Below are positions 1 through 8,509 of a stretch of 32,559 bases of DNA, one piece after another (within the stretch, counting starts at the first letter, position 1; every line of letters starts with the position of its first letter). The position numbers and the translations under genes were made by a program. The notes below the pieces were generated by a model that was not told the origin of the DNA, made no database searches, and saw only the letters and a program-made list of their open reading frames with translations. Origin of the DNA: an uncultured Lachnospiraceae bacterium (GTDB taxonomy: Bacteria > Bacillota > Clostridia > Lachnospirales > Lachnospiraceae); NCBI GenBank assembly GCA_902793335.1, contig CADBCZ010000033.1, positions 1 through 32,559 of the forward strand, read 5' to 3'.

Positions 1-202
1 ACTCTTATCCATGGACAATCAAGACATAAAAATATACCATAATATATCGTAATACGGCGTTCGTAAAAGAAAATAAAACATCCCTACAAACCCAAATTTG
101 TAAATATATCATTTTTTATATATTTATATCACCATGTATATATTTGTTTATAGTATTGTCATAATAAAAATTAAATATATATAATTTTATATCCTTTATT
201 CA

Positions 203-231
203 TTGTATTTCATATTTTTGCCAGTTATAAT
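203..231 (+). promoter_or_regulatory. Sigma-A-type promoter for the nuclease-like gene
   Basis: TTGTAT at 203-208 and TATAAT at 226-231 are separated by exactly 17 bases. This would start transcription near 238, about 40 bases before the ATG at 278. The rest of 1-277 is very AT-rich and I see no gene in it. Confidence 0.7.
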
Positions 232-277
232 CATGACATCATTTGCGCATGTGAAATACAACGTATAGGAGAAACAA

Positions 278-1036
278 ATGACACAGGAGGATAATGAAGA
301 GACAAAAACAGCACTTTCCGAAAACGATATCAAAAAGACAACATTTCATAATGGGATTGGAAGGATATGCAGGAAGTATAATATTTTCGAGTACAAATCC
401 CCAAGACAACCATTATCAATTGATGAGTTTTATAAAACAATGGGATATGCGTACTTATATGCCTGCAGTAATAAAGAATGCTCGATAGATGATATTACAA
501 TTACATTTGTACGAGAAGGCAGACCCAAAAAACTTCTGTCTTTTTTTAATGAAAAGGGTTATAATATAACTAAATATGAAAAGGGCATTTATCATGTTTT
601 GAAAAAAGACCATATAGATATCCAGGTCATAGTAACACGGGAATTGGGTAACGATTACCTGTGGCTTAAAGCGTTATCAGATAACCTGACCTTGGAAGAT
701 GCGATAAGACTTGTTCAGGCAGCGGAAAAAGAAACTGATATAGAAGGTAGGAAAAGAATCGAATCGATACTTAATCTTACATCAAGACTTAATGCCAATA
801 AAGATTGGATGAAGGAGGGAAAGGATATGCAGGCATTTAGATATCTTTTTGAAGATGAATTCAAGGAGAAAGATAAGAGGATAGAAGATCTAAGTGAGCA
901 GTTGCAGAGCAAAGACGAACAGTTACAGAATCAAAGTGAACAGTTACAGAGCAAAGATAAAGAAGTTAAATCCTTAAAGGAGGAAATTGAACATTTAAAA
1001 GATTTGCTCAAACAGAATAAAATAGCAATGTTTTAG
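278..1036 (+). CDS. PD-(D/E)XK nuclease-like protein, N-terminally shortened, with coiled-coil tail
   Basis: Predicted 252-residue protein. AGGAG at 267-271 sits 6 bases before the ATG. Residues about 26-60 carry a motif of the form RKYNIFEYKSP followed by SIDEFYKTMGYAYLY, which resembles the E-x-K half of the PD-(D/E)XK fold (Glu38, Lys40) in clostridial Rpn/transposase-like nuclease proteins. In that family as I remember it, an acidic residue about 20-30 positions upstream completes the metal site. Here only a charged N-terminus without a recognisable beta strand precedes it, so the nuclease is probably incomplete. From about residue 195 to the end the protein is a heptad-like Gln/Glu/Lys/Leu coiled coil containing near-repeats of EQLQSKD. 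It is a single gene between its own promoter and terminator. Cellular role is unknown; the family assignment is by resemblance only. Confidence 0.7.
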   Translation: MTQEDNEETKTALSENDIKKTTFHNGIGRICRKYNIFEYKSPRQPLSIDEFYKTMGYAYLYACSNKECSIDDITITFVREGRPKKLLSFFNEKGYNITKYEKGIYHVLKKDHIDIQVIVTRELGNDYLWLKALSDNLTLEDAIRLVQAAEKETDIEGRKRIESILNLTSRLNANKDWMKEGKDMQAFRYLFEDEFKEKDKRIEDLSEQLQSKDEQLQNQSEQLQSKDKEVKSLKEEIEHLKDLLKQNKIAMF

Positions 1037-1074
1037 TAGTTAACGAAAAAAAATATAGATAATATATTATTTAT

Positions 1075-1101
1075 AAAAAAGCCGGTACTCCGGCTTTTTT
1101 T
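1075..1101 (+). terminator. Rho-independent terminator
   Basis: GCCGG (1081-1085), loop TACT and CCGGC (1090-1094) are flanked by an A-run at 1075-1080 and seven Ts at 1095-1101, so the stem can extend to 11 pairs. It ends the gene at 278-1036. Because of the A/T symmetry it could work in both directions, but no minus-strand gene reads into it. Confidence 0.93.
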
Positions 1102-1312
1102 GTTGAACTAATTGAGGTTTGTACGCGAAACTCTTTCTTAAATTTTTTATGCATGGCGGTTTGTCTAATAATAATATATCACTTGCACTTGGATAAAAAG
1201 ATAGATTATATTTCACATCGCCTGAATTATTCATGTAGAACATCTCTGTATCTTGTAGTATAATATTAAATAACAATATATGGAAATCAGTGAGTAAGAA
1301 AGGATCATTTAT

Positions 1313-2068
1313 ATGACCGATGACAAGATTGTAAAGGCCCGTCTTATGGACCTTGCAAAAACTGCATATAATCAGAACATTTACACATACAGCACATTTC
1401 TTTCTCTTGATGAGCAGTCGCTACTTAATGAGATCGAGGAAGATATTGCATATATTAGTCACACCCTTTTGGGCGGAAATGAATTATGTGAACGACAGAT
1501 AGTTGGATTTGGCTCTGTGGAAGAATTTGGATATGAAGGGCATTTCCCGATCACTCTTATTAAGATCACGCCACTTCTTGCAAAATTTTCCGACGACCTT
1601 AATCACAGGGACTTTTTAGGTGCGCTTATGAATTTAGGGATAGAGCGCAATGTGCTTGGAGATATAATGATTAAGGACAATACCGCTTATGTATTCTGCC
1701 TCGAAAAGATAGCAGACTTTATCTGCGACAATTTGACCAAGGTCAAACATACCAATGTCAAATGCGAGATAAACGACTTAGATATACCAGCCTTGACTCC
1801 AATTTTGGTAGACGAGGAATTTCCTGTAGCATCACTTAGACTTGACGGAATAATCGCTTCATTAATTAAATGTTCCAGAAAAGAAGCACTCTCTCTTTTT
1901 GAAGAAAAACGTGTCACATTAAATGGTAAAGTCACAGGCAGAAACAGCACTATATTAAAGGACGGAGACGTATTTTCGGTAAGGGGTTACGGCAAGTTCA
2001 TTTTTGACCATGCAGGCGGCAGCACGCGAAAAGGAAAAATATATGTACATATCAAGAAATATGTATAA
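1313..2068 (+). CDS. ylmH: YlmH-family S4-domain RNA-binding protein
   Basis: Predicted 251-residue protein with an AGAAAGG ribosome site before the ATG. The N-terminal two thirds matches the YlmH pattern, including the stretch around GFGSVEEFGYEGHFPI. The C-terminal part (about 172-240) is an S4 RNA-binding domain: ASLRLDGIIASLIKCSR followed by the KRVTLNGKV turn. YlmH proteins bind ribosomal or tRNA-containing complexes; in Bacillus subtilis YlmH has been linked to ribosome quality control and the gene lies among cell-division genes. None of those division neighbours is present here. The upstream spacer (1102-1312) holds a TATAAT at 1259-1264 without a convincing -35 hexamer. Downstream trkA has its own promoter, so ylmH may be monocistronic or read through. 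Confidence 0.9.
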   Translation: MTDDKIVKARLMDLAKTAYNQNIYTYSTFLSLDEQSLLNEIEEDIAYISHTLLGGNELCERQIVGFGSVEEFGYEGHFPITLIKITPLLAKFSDDLNHRDFLGALMNLGIERNVLGDIMIKDNTAYVFCLEKIADFICDNLTKVKHTNVKCEINDLDIPALTPILVDEEFPVASLRLDGIIASLIKCSRKEALSLFEEKRVTLNGKVTGRNSTILKDGDVFSVRGYGKFIFDHAGGSTRKGKIYVHIKKYV

Positions 2069-2076
2069 AATAACAG

Positions 2077-2104
2077 TTGTATAATCACAAATAAGTGTTA
2101 TAAT
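2077..2104 (+). promoter_or_regulatory. Promoter for trkA-trkH
   Basis: TTGTAT (2077-2082) and TATAAT (2099-2104) are spaced by 16 bases and lie immediately after the ylmH stop codon, about 60 bases before the trkA start. No riboswitch-sized leader fits between promoter and gene. Confidence 0.65.
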
Positions 2105-2165
2105 TATGGAACGTATTTTTACAAGTTAACGAATCAAGCATAGTCGTTTACAGCAGGAGGAATCT

Positions 2166-3521
2166 ATGAATATAATTATTGTCGGCTGTGGTAAGGTAGG
2201 TTATACCCTTGCAGAGCAGCTCAATCAAGAAGGACATGATATTACAATTATAGATATTAATGAAAGCAAACTGGACAAGACCTTGTCCGAGTTGGATATA
2301 CAGGCCGTTGTAGGTAACGGAACAACATTTAAGACACAGTTGGAAGCCGGTGTTAAAGAAAGTGATCTTCTTATTGCCGTAACAGGAAAGGATGAGATCA
2401 ATCTTTTGTGTTGTCTGATTGCCAAAAAAGCCAGCAATTGTAACACTATTGCAAGAGTCCGTAACCCGGAATATTTTGATGAGATTGACTATCTTCGCGA
2501 GGAACTTGGTCTTTCCATGGCTATTAATCCTGAATATGCATGTGCAGAAAGCATCGCACAGCTTATCGAAATTCCAAGTGCATTGGATGTTACAACCTTT
2601 GCAAAAGGAAGAATCAATTTGATTCAGGTTCAGGTACCGGACGACTCTCCTATTAACAATCTTGCTGTACACGAATTTTCATCAAAGATACACAGCAACA
2701 CATTAATATGCGCTATAGAACGTGAACACGAGGTTGTTATTCCGGACGGTAATACAAGAATATGTTCCGGTGACAACTTATACATAATCATTCCTCCTGC
2801 GGAGATACATCATTTTCTATCAAAAATCGGAATCAAATCAAAACCTATCAAGTCAGTTATGATCACAGGCGGAAGTATGATAGCTTATTATCTTGCGGCA
2901 AAGCTTAATGCAGCGCATCTGCAGGTCAAGATAATCGAGCAGGATTTCGAACACTGTCAGCATCTTTCCGAGAGTCTTCCACACACAATGATAATAAACG
3001 GTGATGCGTCCGACCGACAGCTTCTTTTAGAGGAAGGTATTGATGATACCGATGCATTTATATCGCTTACTAATCTCGACGAAGAAAATCTTATGCTTTC
3101 GCTTTTTGCAAATAAAGTAGGCAAGGCTAAGATTATCACCAAAGTTGACAAGGTATCCTTTGAAGAAGTTATAGACGAACTGCCAATCGGTAAAATTGCA
3201 TGTCCTAAAAACATCACTGCAAAATCGATAATTAAATATGTACGTGCACTGCAGAATTCTTTTGGAAGTAACATTGAGACTCTTTACAGAATGCTCGATG
3301 ACAGGGTTGAAGCACTTGAATTTCGTATAAGACAGGAGTCCAAGGTAACCAACAAGCCTTTGATGGAACTGCAGCTTAAGAAAAACATGCTTATTTGTGC
3401 CATAATCCGTGGTAGAAAGATTATCACTCCAAGCGGTAAGGATATAATCAAAAATGGAGATACCGTAATAGTTGTAACAACCGACATGGGACTTACCGAT
3501 ATAAAGGACATACTTGCATGA
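2166..3521 (+). CDS. trkA: Trk potassium uptake system regulatory subunit TrkA
   Basis: Predicted 451-residue peripheral membrane protein that gates the TrkH channel in response to bound nucleotides. The N-terminus opens with a Rossmann motif, MNIIIVGCGKVGYTLAEQL (GCGKVG at 7-12), with an acidic residue at the end of strand 2 (IIDIN). The first RCK-N/RCK-C pair covers roughly 1-220. A second, more degenerate pair begins near residue 230, where the glycine motif reads GGSMIA. The last 75 residues are another RCK-C domain. The length is typical for full TrkA with duplicated halves. A perfect AGGAGG precedes the ATG. trkH follows 55 bases downstream in the same direction, so the two are probably co-transcribed from 2077-2104. 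Confidence 0.96.
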   Translation: MNIIIVGCGKVGYTLAEQLNQEGHDITIIDINESKLDKTLSELDIQAVVGNGTTFKTQLEAGVKESDLLIAVTGKDEINLLCCLIAKKASNCNTIARVRNPEYFDEIDYLREELGLSMAINPEYACAESIAQLIEIPSALDVTTFAKGRINLIQVQVPDDSPINNLAVHEFSSKIHSNTLICAIEREHEVVIPDGNTRICSGDNLYIIIPPAEIHHFLSKIGIKSKPIKSVMITGGSMIAYYLAAKLNAAHLQVKIIEQDFEHCQHLSESLPHTMIINGDASDRQLLLEEGIDDTDAFISLTNLDEENLMLSLFANKVGKAKIITKVDKVSFEEVIDELPIGKIACPKNITAKSIIKYVRALQNSFGSNIETLYRMLDDRVEALEFRIRQESKVTNKPLMELQLKKNMLICAIIRGRKIITPSGKDIIKNGDTVIVVTTDMGLTDIKDILA

Positions 3522-3576
3522 CAAGTAATGTAGATAATGACAGCTTACACTTTACCAAAACAGAGGTATACAGATA

Positions 3577-5016
3577 ATGAATAAATTAATGATTTCCTAC
3601 CTGTTAGGGTGGATCCTTAACATCATTGCTGCATTAATGATATTACCGTTTATAGTCTCTTTATATTACAAAGAAGCCTGCGGCAAATATTTCATACTAT
3701 GCAGTCTGGTCTATCTTATAATAGGCTATATTTTCACCAGAAAACGTCCCAAAAACGAGCGTTTCTTCGCCAAAGAAGGATTTGTTATGACCGCTTTTGC
3801 ATGGCTTCTTCTATCTATAGTAGGATGTCTGCCCTTCTTTATAAGCGGATCCATACCATCCTTCACGAATTCGCTTTTTGAATGTATTTCAGGGTTCACA
3901 ACAACAGGTGCATCAATACTTGAAAACTGTGGCAAACTGCCAAGATGTATGAATTTCTGGCGTTGTTTCATTCAATGGATTGGAGGTATGGGTGTTCTGG
4001 TCTTCATGCTCGCGCTTATTCCTCTTACAGGCGGACAGGATCTTCATATCATGAAAGCGGAAAGTCCGGGACCTAATGTCGGCAAGCTTGCTCCTAAAGT
4101 TAAAATGACCGCATTTTACCTATATGCAATATATTTTGCACTGACCGTTCTTGAAATAATAAGCCTTGTTTTGGCAAAAATGCCACTTTACGATGCGGTA
4201 TGTACTTCATTTACAACGACAAGTACAGGTGGTTTCGGCGTAAGGCCAACTTCCATGGCAGAATATTCGCCTGCAATACAATATGTATTGTCCGTCTTTT
4301 TGTTCTTATCGGGCTTTAACTACAATTTCTTTTTCTTTGTGTGGATCAAACGATTCAAGGAAGCCATTACAATGGAGGAAATTCGAGGTTATGTAATAAT
4401 ATTCTGGCTGGCAGTTATATTTATTATGGGTGACATACTCGGAAAAGGTTACAATATGGAAGAATCTTTCAGACACGCATTCCTTCAGGTTGGATCAATC
4501 CTTACAACCGCAGGATTTGCATCAACTGATTTCGACCTATGGCCTTCGTTTTCTAAAAGTATACTTGTTCTCTTAATGCTAATTGGTGGCTGTGCCGGCA
4601 GTACCTGTGGTGGTATCAAAGTGTCAAGAATTCTCATTTACTTAAAGACGGTTAAGAAAGAGCTTGAACAGTTATGCCATCCCAGAAATGTCAAAGTAAT
4701 ACAGATGGACAAAAAATCCATATCTCACAGTGTATTGCGTTCTGCAAACAACTTCTTCATAGTATATATAATGTTGTTTGCAATTTCAGTTCTACTTATA
4801 AGCATAGACAATTTTGACCTCGAGACTAATTTCACAGCAGTGGCATCTGCTGTTGGTAATATAGGTCCCGGTCTTTCATTAGTCGGTCCCACAAGGAACT
4901 TTGACCTGTATTCGGATTTTTCCAAGTTCGTTCTGATGTTTGACATGTTGGCAGGACGTCTTGAAATATTCCCGCTTTTGGTTATCATGTCGCCATCGAC
5001 ATGGAGAAAGAAATAA
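3577..5016 (+). CDS. trkH: Trk/Ktr-type potassium channel subunit TrkH
   Basis: Predicted 479-residue integral membrane protein forming the ion-conducting subunit of the Trk potassium uptake system. It has the fourfold repeated helix-pore-helix design of the family. The four filter loops are visible as FTTTGAS, TTTSTGGFG, TTAGFAS and SAVGNIGPG, each with the selectivity-filter glycine. Hydrophobic helices run from residue 5 to the end, and the GGCAGSTCGGIK segment is characteristic of the region before the third-repeat linker. The length matches TrkH. The ribosome site is modest (AGAGG about 10 bases before the ATG). It follows trkA, its regulatory partner, and the transcript ends at the hairpin at 5032-5056. 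Confidence 0.96.
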   Translation: MNKLMISYLLGWILNIIAALMILPFIVSLYYKEACGKYFILCSLVYLIIGYIFTRKRPKNERFFAKEGFVMTAFAWLLLSIVGCLPFFISGSIPSFTNSLFECISGFTTTGASILENCGKLPRCMNFWRCFIQWIGGMGVLVFMLALIPLTGGQDLHIMKAESPGPNVGKLAPKVKMTAFYLYAIYFALTVLEIISLVLAKMPLYDAVCTSFTTTSTGGFGVRPTSMAEYSPAIQYVLSVFLFLSGFNYNFFFFVWIKRFKEAITMEEIRGYVIIFWLAVIFIMGDILGKGYNMEESFRHAFLQVGSILTTAGFASTDFDLWPSFSKSILVLLMLIGGCAGSTCGGIKVSRILIYLKTVKKELEQLCHPRNVKVIQMDKKSISHSVLRSANNFFIVYIMLFAISVLLISIDNFDLETNFTAVASAVGNIGPGLSLVGPTRNFDLYSDFSKFVLMFDMLAGRLEIFPLLVIMSPSTWRKK

Positions 5017-5031
5017 TATAAAAAAAACATC

Positions 5032-5056
5032 GGGCAGGAGAATTTATCTCCTGCCC
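5032..5056. terminator. Bidirectional terminator between trkH and the EF-G-like gene
   Basis: A perfect 10-pair stem, GGGCAGGAGA (5032-5041) with TCTCCTGCCC (5047-5056), closes a five-base loop. On the minus strand it is followed after four bases by a run of seven Us (from 5021-5027), which suits the EF-G-like gene. On the plus strand only a short CTTTAA follows, so it is probably weaker for trkH. Confidence 0.85.
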
Positions 5057-5104
5057 TTTAACATCTCAATTACTATTAATATTATAAGTTATTGATTGTC
5101 TGTT

Positions 5105-7189
5105 TTATTCTTCAGCCTCTCTTTTCTCTCGCTCCTCAATCTCCTTCTTTGCCACTTCCTCAGGAGCCTGCTCATATCTTGCAAACTCATAAGAGAAGGT
5201 TCCGCTTCCACTGGTCATAGAATTGAGTCTCGTATCATATTCATACAATTCAAGATAAGGTATATCTGCAAGAATCTCCTGATATCCATTATCGATAGGA
5301 TTCATGCCCATAACCCTTGCACGGCGTTTGTTAAGATCTCCCATAACATCGCCGGTATAGCTGTCCGGTACAACAACTTTAAGAGAAGCTATAGGCTCAA
5401 GCAAAACCGGTCCGGCCTCCATAAAGCCTTTCTTAAATGCCTGTGTTGCAGCCACCTTAAATGCCATTTCAGAAGAATCAACCGTATGATAGCTTCCATC
5501 ATACAACACTGCTTTAACTCCAATAACAGGATATGCAGCCATAGGACCACTCTTAACCGCATCCGCAATACCTTTCTCAACAGCCGGGAAATAGTTCTTA
5601 GGAACTGCACCACCCACAACTGTCTGCTCAAATATATACGGAGTCTCCATATCTCCGGACGGTTCAAATGTCATCTTAACATGACCATACTGACCATGAC
5701 CGCCGGACTGTTTCTTATACTTATATTCGGTATCGGCTTTCTTTCTGATAGTCTCTCTAAATGCTATACGCGGACGCATAAGATCGATGTCTACCTTGTA
5801 TTTTTCTAAAAGAATACTTTTAACTATCTCTAACTGCTGTCCACTTATACCATATAATAAAGTCTGTCCGTTTTCGCTGTCATTTACACTCTTAAGGGTA
5901 AGGTCCTCTGCTGTAAGCTTTGCAAGTGCCTGTGATATCTTATCCTCATCACCCTTATTCTTAGCCTTGTATCTTAAATAAACATATGGTTTTGATATAG
6001 CGGAACGAATATATGTAATCGGGTTCTTTCTGGTAGAAAGAGAATCTGTCGTCTGGCTGTTTGTAAGCTTTGCAAGCGCTCCGATATCTCCTGCATGGAG
6101 CTCCTTGACCTCCTCTGCCTTATTACCGCACATCACATATAATTTCCCTAACTTCTCATCTGTATCACGGTGATAATTATAGAGAACATCATCAGGTTTC
6201 AAAACACCCGAATTAACTTTAATAAGGGAATATTTACCGATATACGGATCAACTATAGTCTTGAATATATATGCAGACTTCGCCTTAGAGAAATCATAAT
6301 CAGCTTCAAATACCTCATTATTAGTGGTATTGATACCTGCACATTTACACTTGTCAGGACTTGGAAAATACTTGATTATATCGGCCATAAGAGTATACAT
6401 ACCTCTTGCCAATGTATTAGAACCCATAAGAACAGGAACTATCGAACCGTCATAAACACTTACTCTAAGTGCCGAACGGATCTCATCCTCAGAAAATTCA
6501 TCACCCTCGAAATATCTGTCCATAAATTCCTCAGAGGTCTCTGCAACCGCCTCTAAAAGAGCATCACGACAAATATTAAGGTTTTCAAGCGAGTAATCAG
6601 GCACATCGAATTTGTCAACAGTACCTTTATCATTCCATCTCTTGGCTTTCTGTTGAATTACATTAACATAGCCTACAAACTGCTCATTCTCCCTGATTGG
6701 AAGGTGGAACGGTGCAATCTTCTTGCCATAAAGCTCTTGTAAATCCTGAACGACCTGGCGAAAGCTTGCGTTATCATCATCCATATCTGTGACAAAGAAC
6801 ATACGCGGAAGTTTCATCTTCTCACACATCTCCCATGCGCGCCTGGTTCCTGTCTCAATGCCTGCTTTACCCGAAACTACAATTATAGCAGCATCCGCAA
6901 CAGCTATCGCTTCTTCGGCCTCGCCCACGAAATCAAAATAACCGGGTGTGTCTAAAATATTGACTTTGTATCCCTCCCACGGAATCGGAATCAATGAAGT
7001 CCTAATTGAAAAATGTCTCTTAGTCTCCTCCTTGTCAAAGTCACTTAATGTATTGCCGTTATCAACAGTTCCCATACGTTTGGTCATACCGGCCAGATAA
7101 GCCATCGCTTCAACAAGTGAAGTTTTACCGCTACCCCCGTGTCCCAAAAGGACTACATTACGAATCTTGTCCGTAGTAAATACATTCAT
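5105..7189 (-). CDS. EF-G-like translational GTPase (EF-G2 type)
   Basis: Predicted 694-residue protein, full EF-G length with all domains: G domain, domain II, and the III-IV-V block containing GGHGQYGHVKMTF and the C-terminal RRARVMGM region. It is not the housekeeping EF-G. The P-loop reads GHGGSGKTS (16-24) rather than GHIDAGKTT. The switch II motif is DTPGYFDF (80-87) with Tyr in place of the catalytic His. The guanine-specificity motif is TDMD (134-137) instead of NKMD. As I recall, the switch II change is shared with Thermus EF-G-2 and related paralogues; loss of the Lys in the fourth motif is more extreme. No rpsL, rpsG or tuf genes are adjacent, which also argues for a paralogue. GGAGGTG precedes the ATG by about six bases. 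The mRNA begins with a structured leader (7204-7274). The function of this paralogue is not established. Confidence 0.92.
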   Translation of the reverse strand: MNVFTTDKIRNVVLLGHGGSGKTSLVEAMAYLAGMTKRMGTVDNGNTLSDFDKEETKRHFSIRTSLIPIPWEGYKVNILDTPGYFDFVGEAEEAIAVADAAIIVVSGKAGIETGTRRAWEMCEKMKLPRMFFVTDMDDDNASFRQVVQDLQELYGKKIAPFHLPIRENEQFVGYVNVIQQKAKRWNDKGTVDKFDVPDYSLENLNICRDALLEAVAETSEEFMDRYFEGDEFSEDEIRSALRVSVYDGSIVPVLMGSNTLARGMYTLMADIIKYFPSPDKCKCAGINTTNNEVFEADYDFSKAKSAYIFKTIVDPYIGKYSLIKVNSGVLKPDDVLYNYHRDTDEKLGKLYVMCGNKAEEVKELHAGDIGALAKLTNSQTTDSLSTRKNPITYIRSAISKPYVYLRYKAKNKGDEDKISQALAKLTAEDLTLKSVNDSENGQTLLYGISGQQLEIVKSILLEKYKVDIDLMRPRIAFRETIRKKADTEYKYKKQSGGHGQYGHVKMTFEPSGDMETPYIFEQTVVGGAVPKNYFPAVEKGIADAVKSGPMAAYPVIGVKAVLYDGSYHTVDSSEMAFKVAATQAFKKGFMEAGPVLLEPIASLKVVVPDSYTGDVMGDLNKRRARVMGMNPIDNGYQEILADIPYLELYEYDTRLNSMTSGSGTFSYEFARYEQAPEEVAKKEIEEREKREAEE

Positions 7190-7203
7190 GTAACCACCTC
7201 CAA

Positions 7204-7274
7204 AATATTAAAATTGAATGTTCCTATTCTTGATGTGAAACCCTAATGAACCCCCTAATCACATTCAAAATATT
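7204..7274 (-). promoter_or_regulatory. Inverted-repeat leader of the EF-G-like mRNA
   Basis: ACATTCAA-AATATT (7261-7274) is complementary to AATATT-AAAA-TTGAATGT (7204-7221). This gives a 14-pair stem with one four-base bulge and a 39-base loop. The stem ends directly beside the ribosome site (7195-7201). The loop holds two copies of ATTAGGG on the minus strand. The repeat lies wholly between the predicted transcription start and the start codon, so it would fold in the mRNA. Confidence 0.6.
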
Positions 7275-7285
7275 AACATAAAAAC

Positions 7286-7314
7286 ATTATAACACGACAC
7301 AGGTTTCACTTCAA
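7286..7314 (-). promoter_or_regulatory. Promoter of the EF-G-like gene
   Basis: On the minus strand TTGAAG (7314-7309) and a perfect TATAAT (7291-7286) are separated by 17 bases. Transcription would start near 7279, leaving a leader of about 90 bases. Confidence 0.78.
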
Positions 7315-7412
7315 GAATGTATATTTTTTAACGCTCAGATGTTAACTGTTTTCTATGCAGATTAAGGACTTTCACCCGTTAGAAACATGCGTCGCAAATA
7401 AAATTGTTTCCA

Positions 7413-7441
7413 TTGTATTTTCACTACGGGTATTCTATAAT
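7413..7441 (+). promoter_or_regulatory. Promoter of the acidic hypothetical gene
   Basis: TTGTAT (7413-7418), 17 bases, then TATAAT (7436-7441). Transcription would start near 7448. This excludes an in-frame start at 7355 and supports translation from 7481. Confidence 0.78.
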
Positions 7442-7480
7442 CATAGATATATAAGACAAACTTTAAAAGGAGGATTATTA

Positions 7481-8491
7481 ATGGAAGAATTCAGAAAAAG
7501 TATAATAAGAAGCAGTTCCAGGACAGATGATAAAGAACAGAATAACGACTGTAGAAAAATAGATGTGGCGAAGCAATTATTTGAAGAACTTCAATATGTA
7601 TACTATGGATATGACGCTTCCTATCTTCCATATACACATGACGCTATTGAAACCGCAAACGGAATAGAATTCAAATTCAATCCAGAAGCCGCTGAGATAT
7701 TCATCAATGAATTGATAAACACTATCGATGAATTATATTGGCGCAATTATCCTCTTCCGGACGAGCTCTTTGACAAATTCAATGATGACACAAAGAAGTT
7801 TTACAGAAGCTTTCTTTATCTTGCTATACGTATCGCTGCCATAAACATTCCCTCAATAAACAGTCAGGAACAACACACAGAAGTTGGCAGCGGAACATTT
7901 AAGGATCTTTCAACCTTGGCACACTCCATCGTCATTCCGTATTCAGAGTCATCATTTCACAGACGATTCGAGATTGGAATACAGGATACAGAACTTCCTC
8001 AATTATTCTATGACATTGGAAAAATATGTCGTGTTTTAGGCAAAGAAAATATCTTCCTTCACTCATATGAATCTGACGAAGAACAGACAAAAGCTTTCAA
8101 GGAAGACACAAAAAAAGAAAATGATCACATCAAAATGATAGCTGATGAAAACGGAATAGACCTCAAACAGCTTAAGGCAAGTACGCAGTATCTCAGAGAA
8201 ACTAATGCTTTTTACAGGAAACAGGGAGATGATGAATTAAGAAAAATATTAGGGGATTTTGAAGACAAGGAAGCATTTTTCACACACGCTTCCACATACA
8301 GAGATCTTTTATTCAACTATAACAACTTTGATTCCGAAAAATATATTGATACCGCACTTAAGCTATTTCTCTTAAGAAACAATCTTTCAGCTCTTTCAGC
8401 AGATGATTTCTGCCGGGAGTCTCATAACCAGATAGCAGAGGTCATCAACAATATCCGAAATCATAAATATGATAATAACATAAACGAGTAA
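7481..8491 (+). CDS. Hypothetical acidic, mostly helical protein
   Basis: I do not recognise this family. Predicted 336 residues from the ATG at 7481, which has a strong AAAAGGAGG (7465-7473) seven bases upstream; an in-frame start at 7355 lies upstream of the promoter and is rejected. The protein is soluble, acidic and rich in helix-forming residues, with no signal peptide, membrane segment, P-loop or obvious catalytic motif. Aromatic clusters (LQYVYYGYDASYLPYT near residue 40) and a charged stretch around 205-225 (EEQTKAFKEDTKKENDH) are visible. It is monocistronic, divergent from the EF-G-like gene and convergent with the adenosyltransferase-like gene. Nothing in the context indicates function. 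Confidence 0.75.
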   Translation: MEEFRKSIIRSSSRTDDKEQNNDCRKIDVAKQLFEELQYVYYGYDASYLPYTHDAIETANGIEFKFNPEAAEIFINELINTIDELYWRNYPLPDELFDKFNDDTKKFYRSFLYLAIRIAAINIPSINSQEQHTEVGSGTFKDLSTLAHSIVIPYSESSFHRRFEIGIQDTELPQLFYDIGKICRVLGKENIFLHSYESDEEQTKAFKEDTKKENDHIKMIADENGIDLKQLKASTQYLRETNAFYRKQGDDELRKILGDFEDKEAFFTHASTYRDLLFNYNNFDSEKYIDTALKLFLLRNNLSALSADDFCRESHNQIAEVINNIRNHKYDNNINE

Positions 8492-8509
8492 AGAAGCTCA
8501 AGCCAATCT

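Noticed and set aside
1067-1276. 69-residue minus-strand open frame
   Set aside because: It ends within the terminator at 1075-1101, has no ribosome site and no recognisable motif.
5096-5809. 237-residue open frame on the plus strand
   Set aside because: It is antisense to the well-supported EF-G-like gene, has no ribosome site and shows no family resemblance.
7355-7480. N-terminal extension of the acidic hypothetical protein
   Set aside because: It lies upstream of and across the promoter at 7413-7441; the ATG at 7481 has the strong ribosome site.
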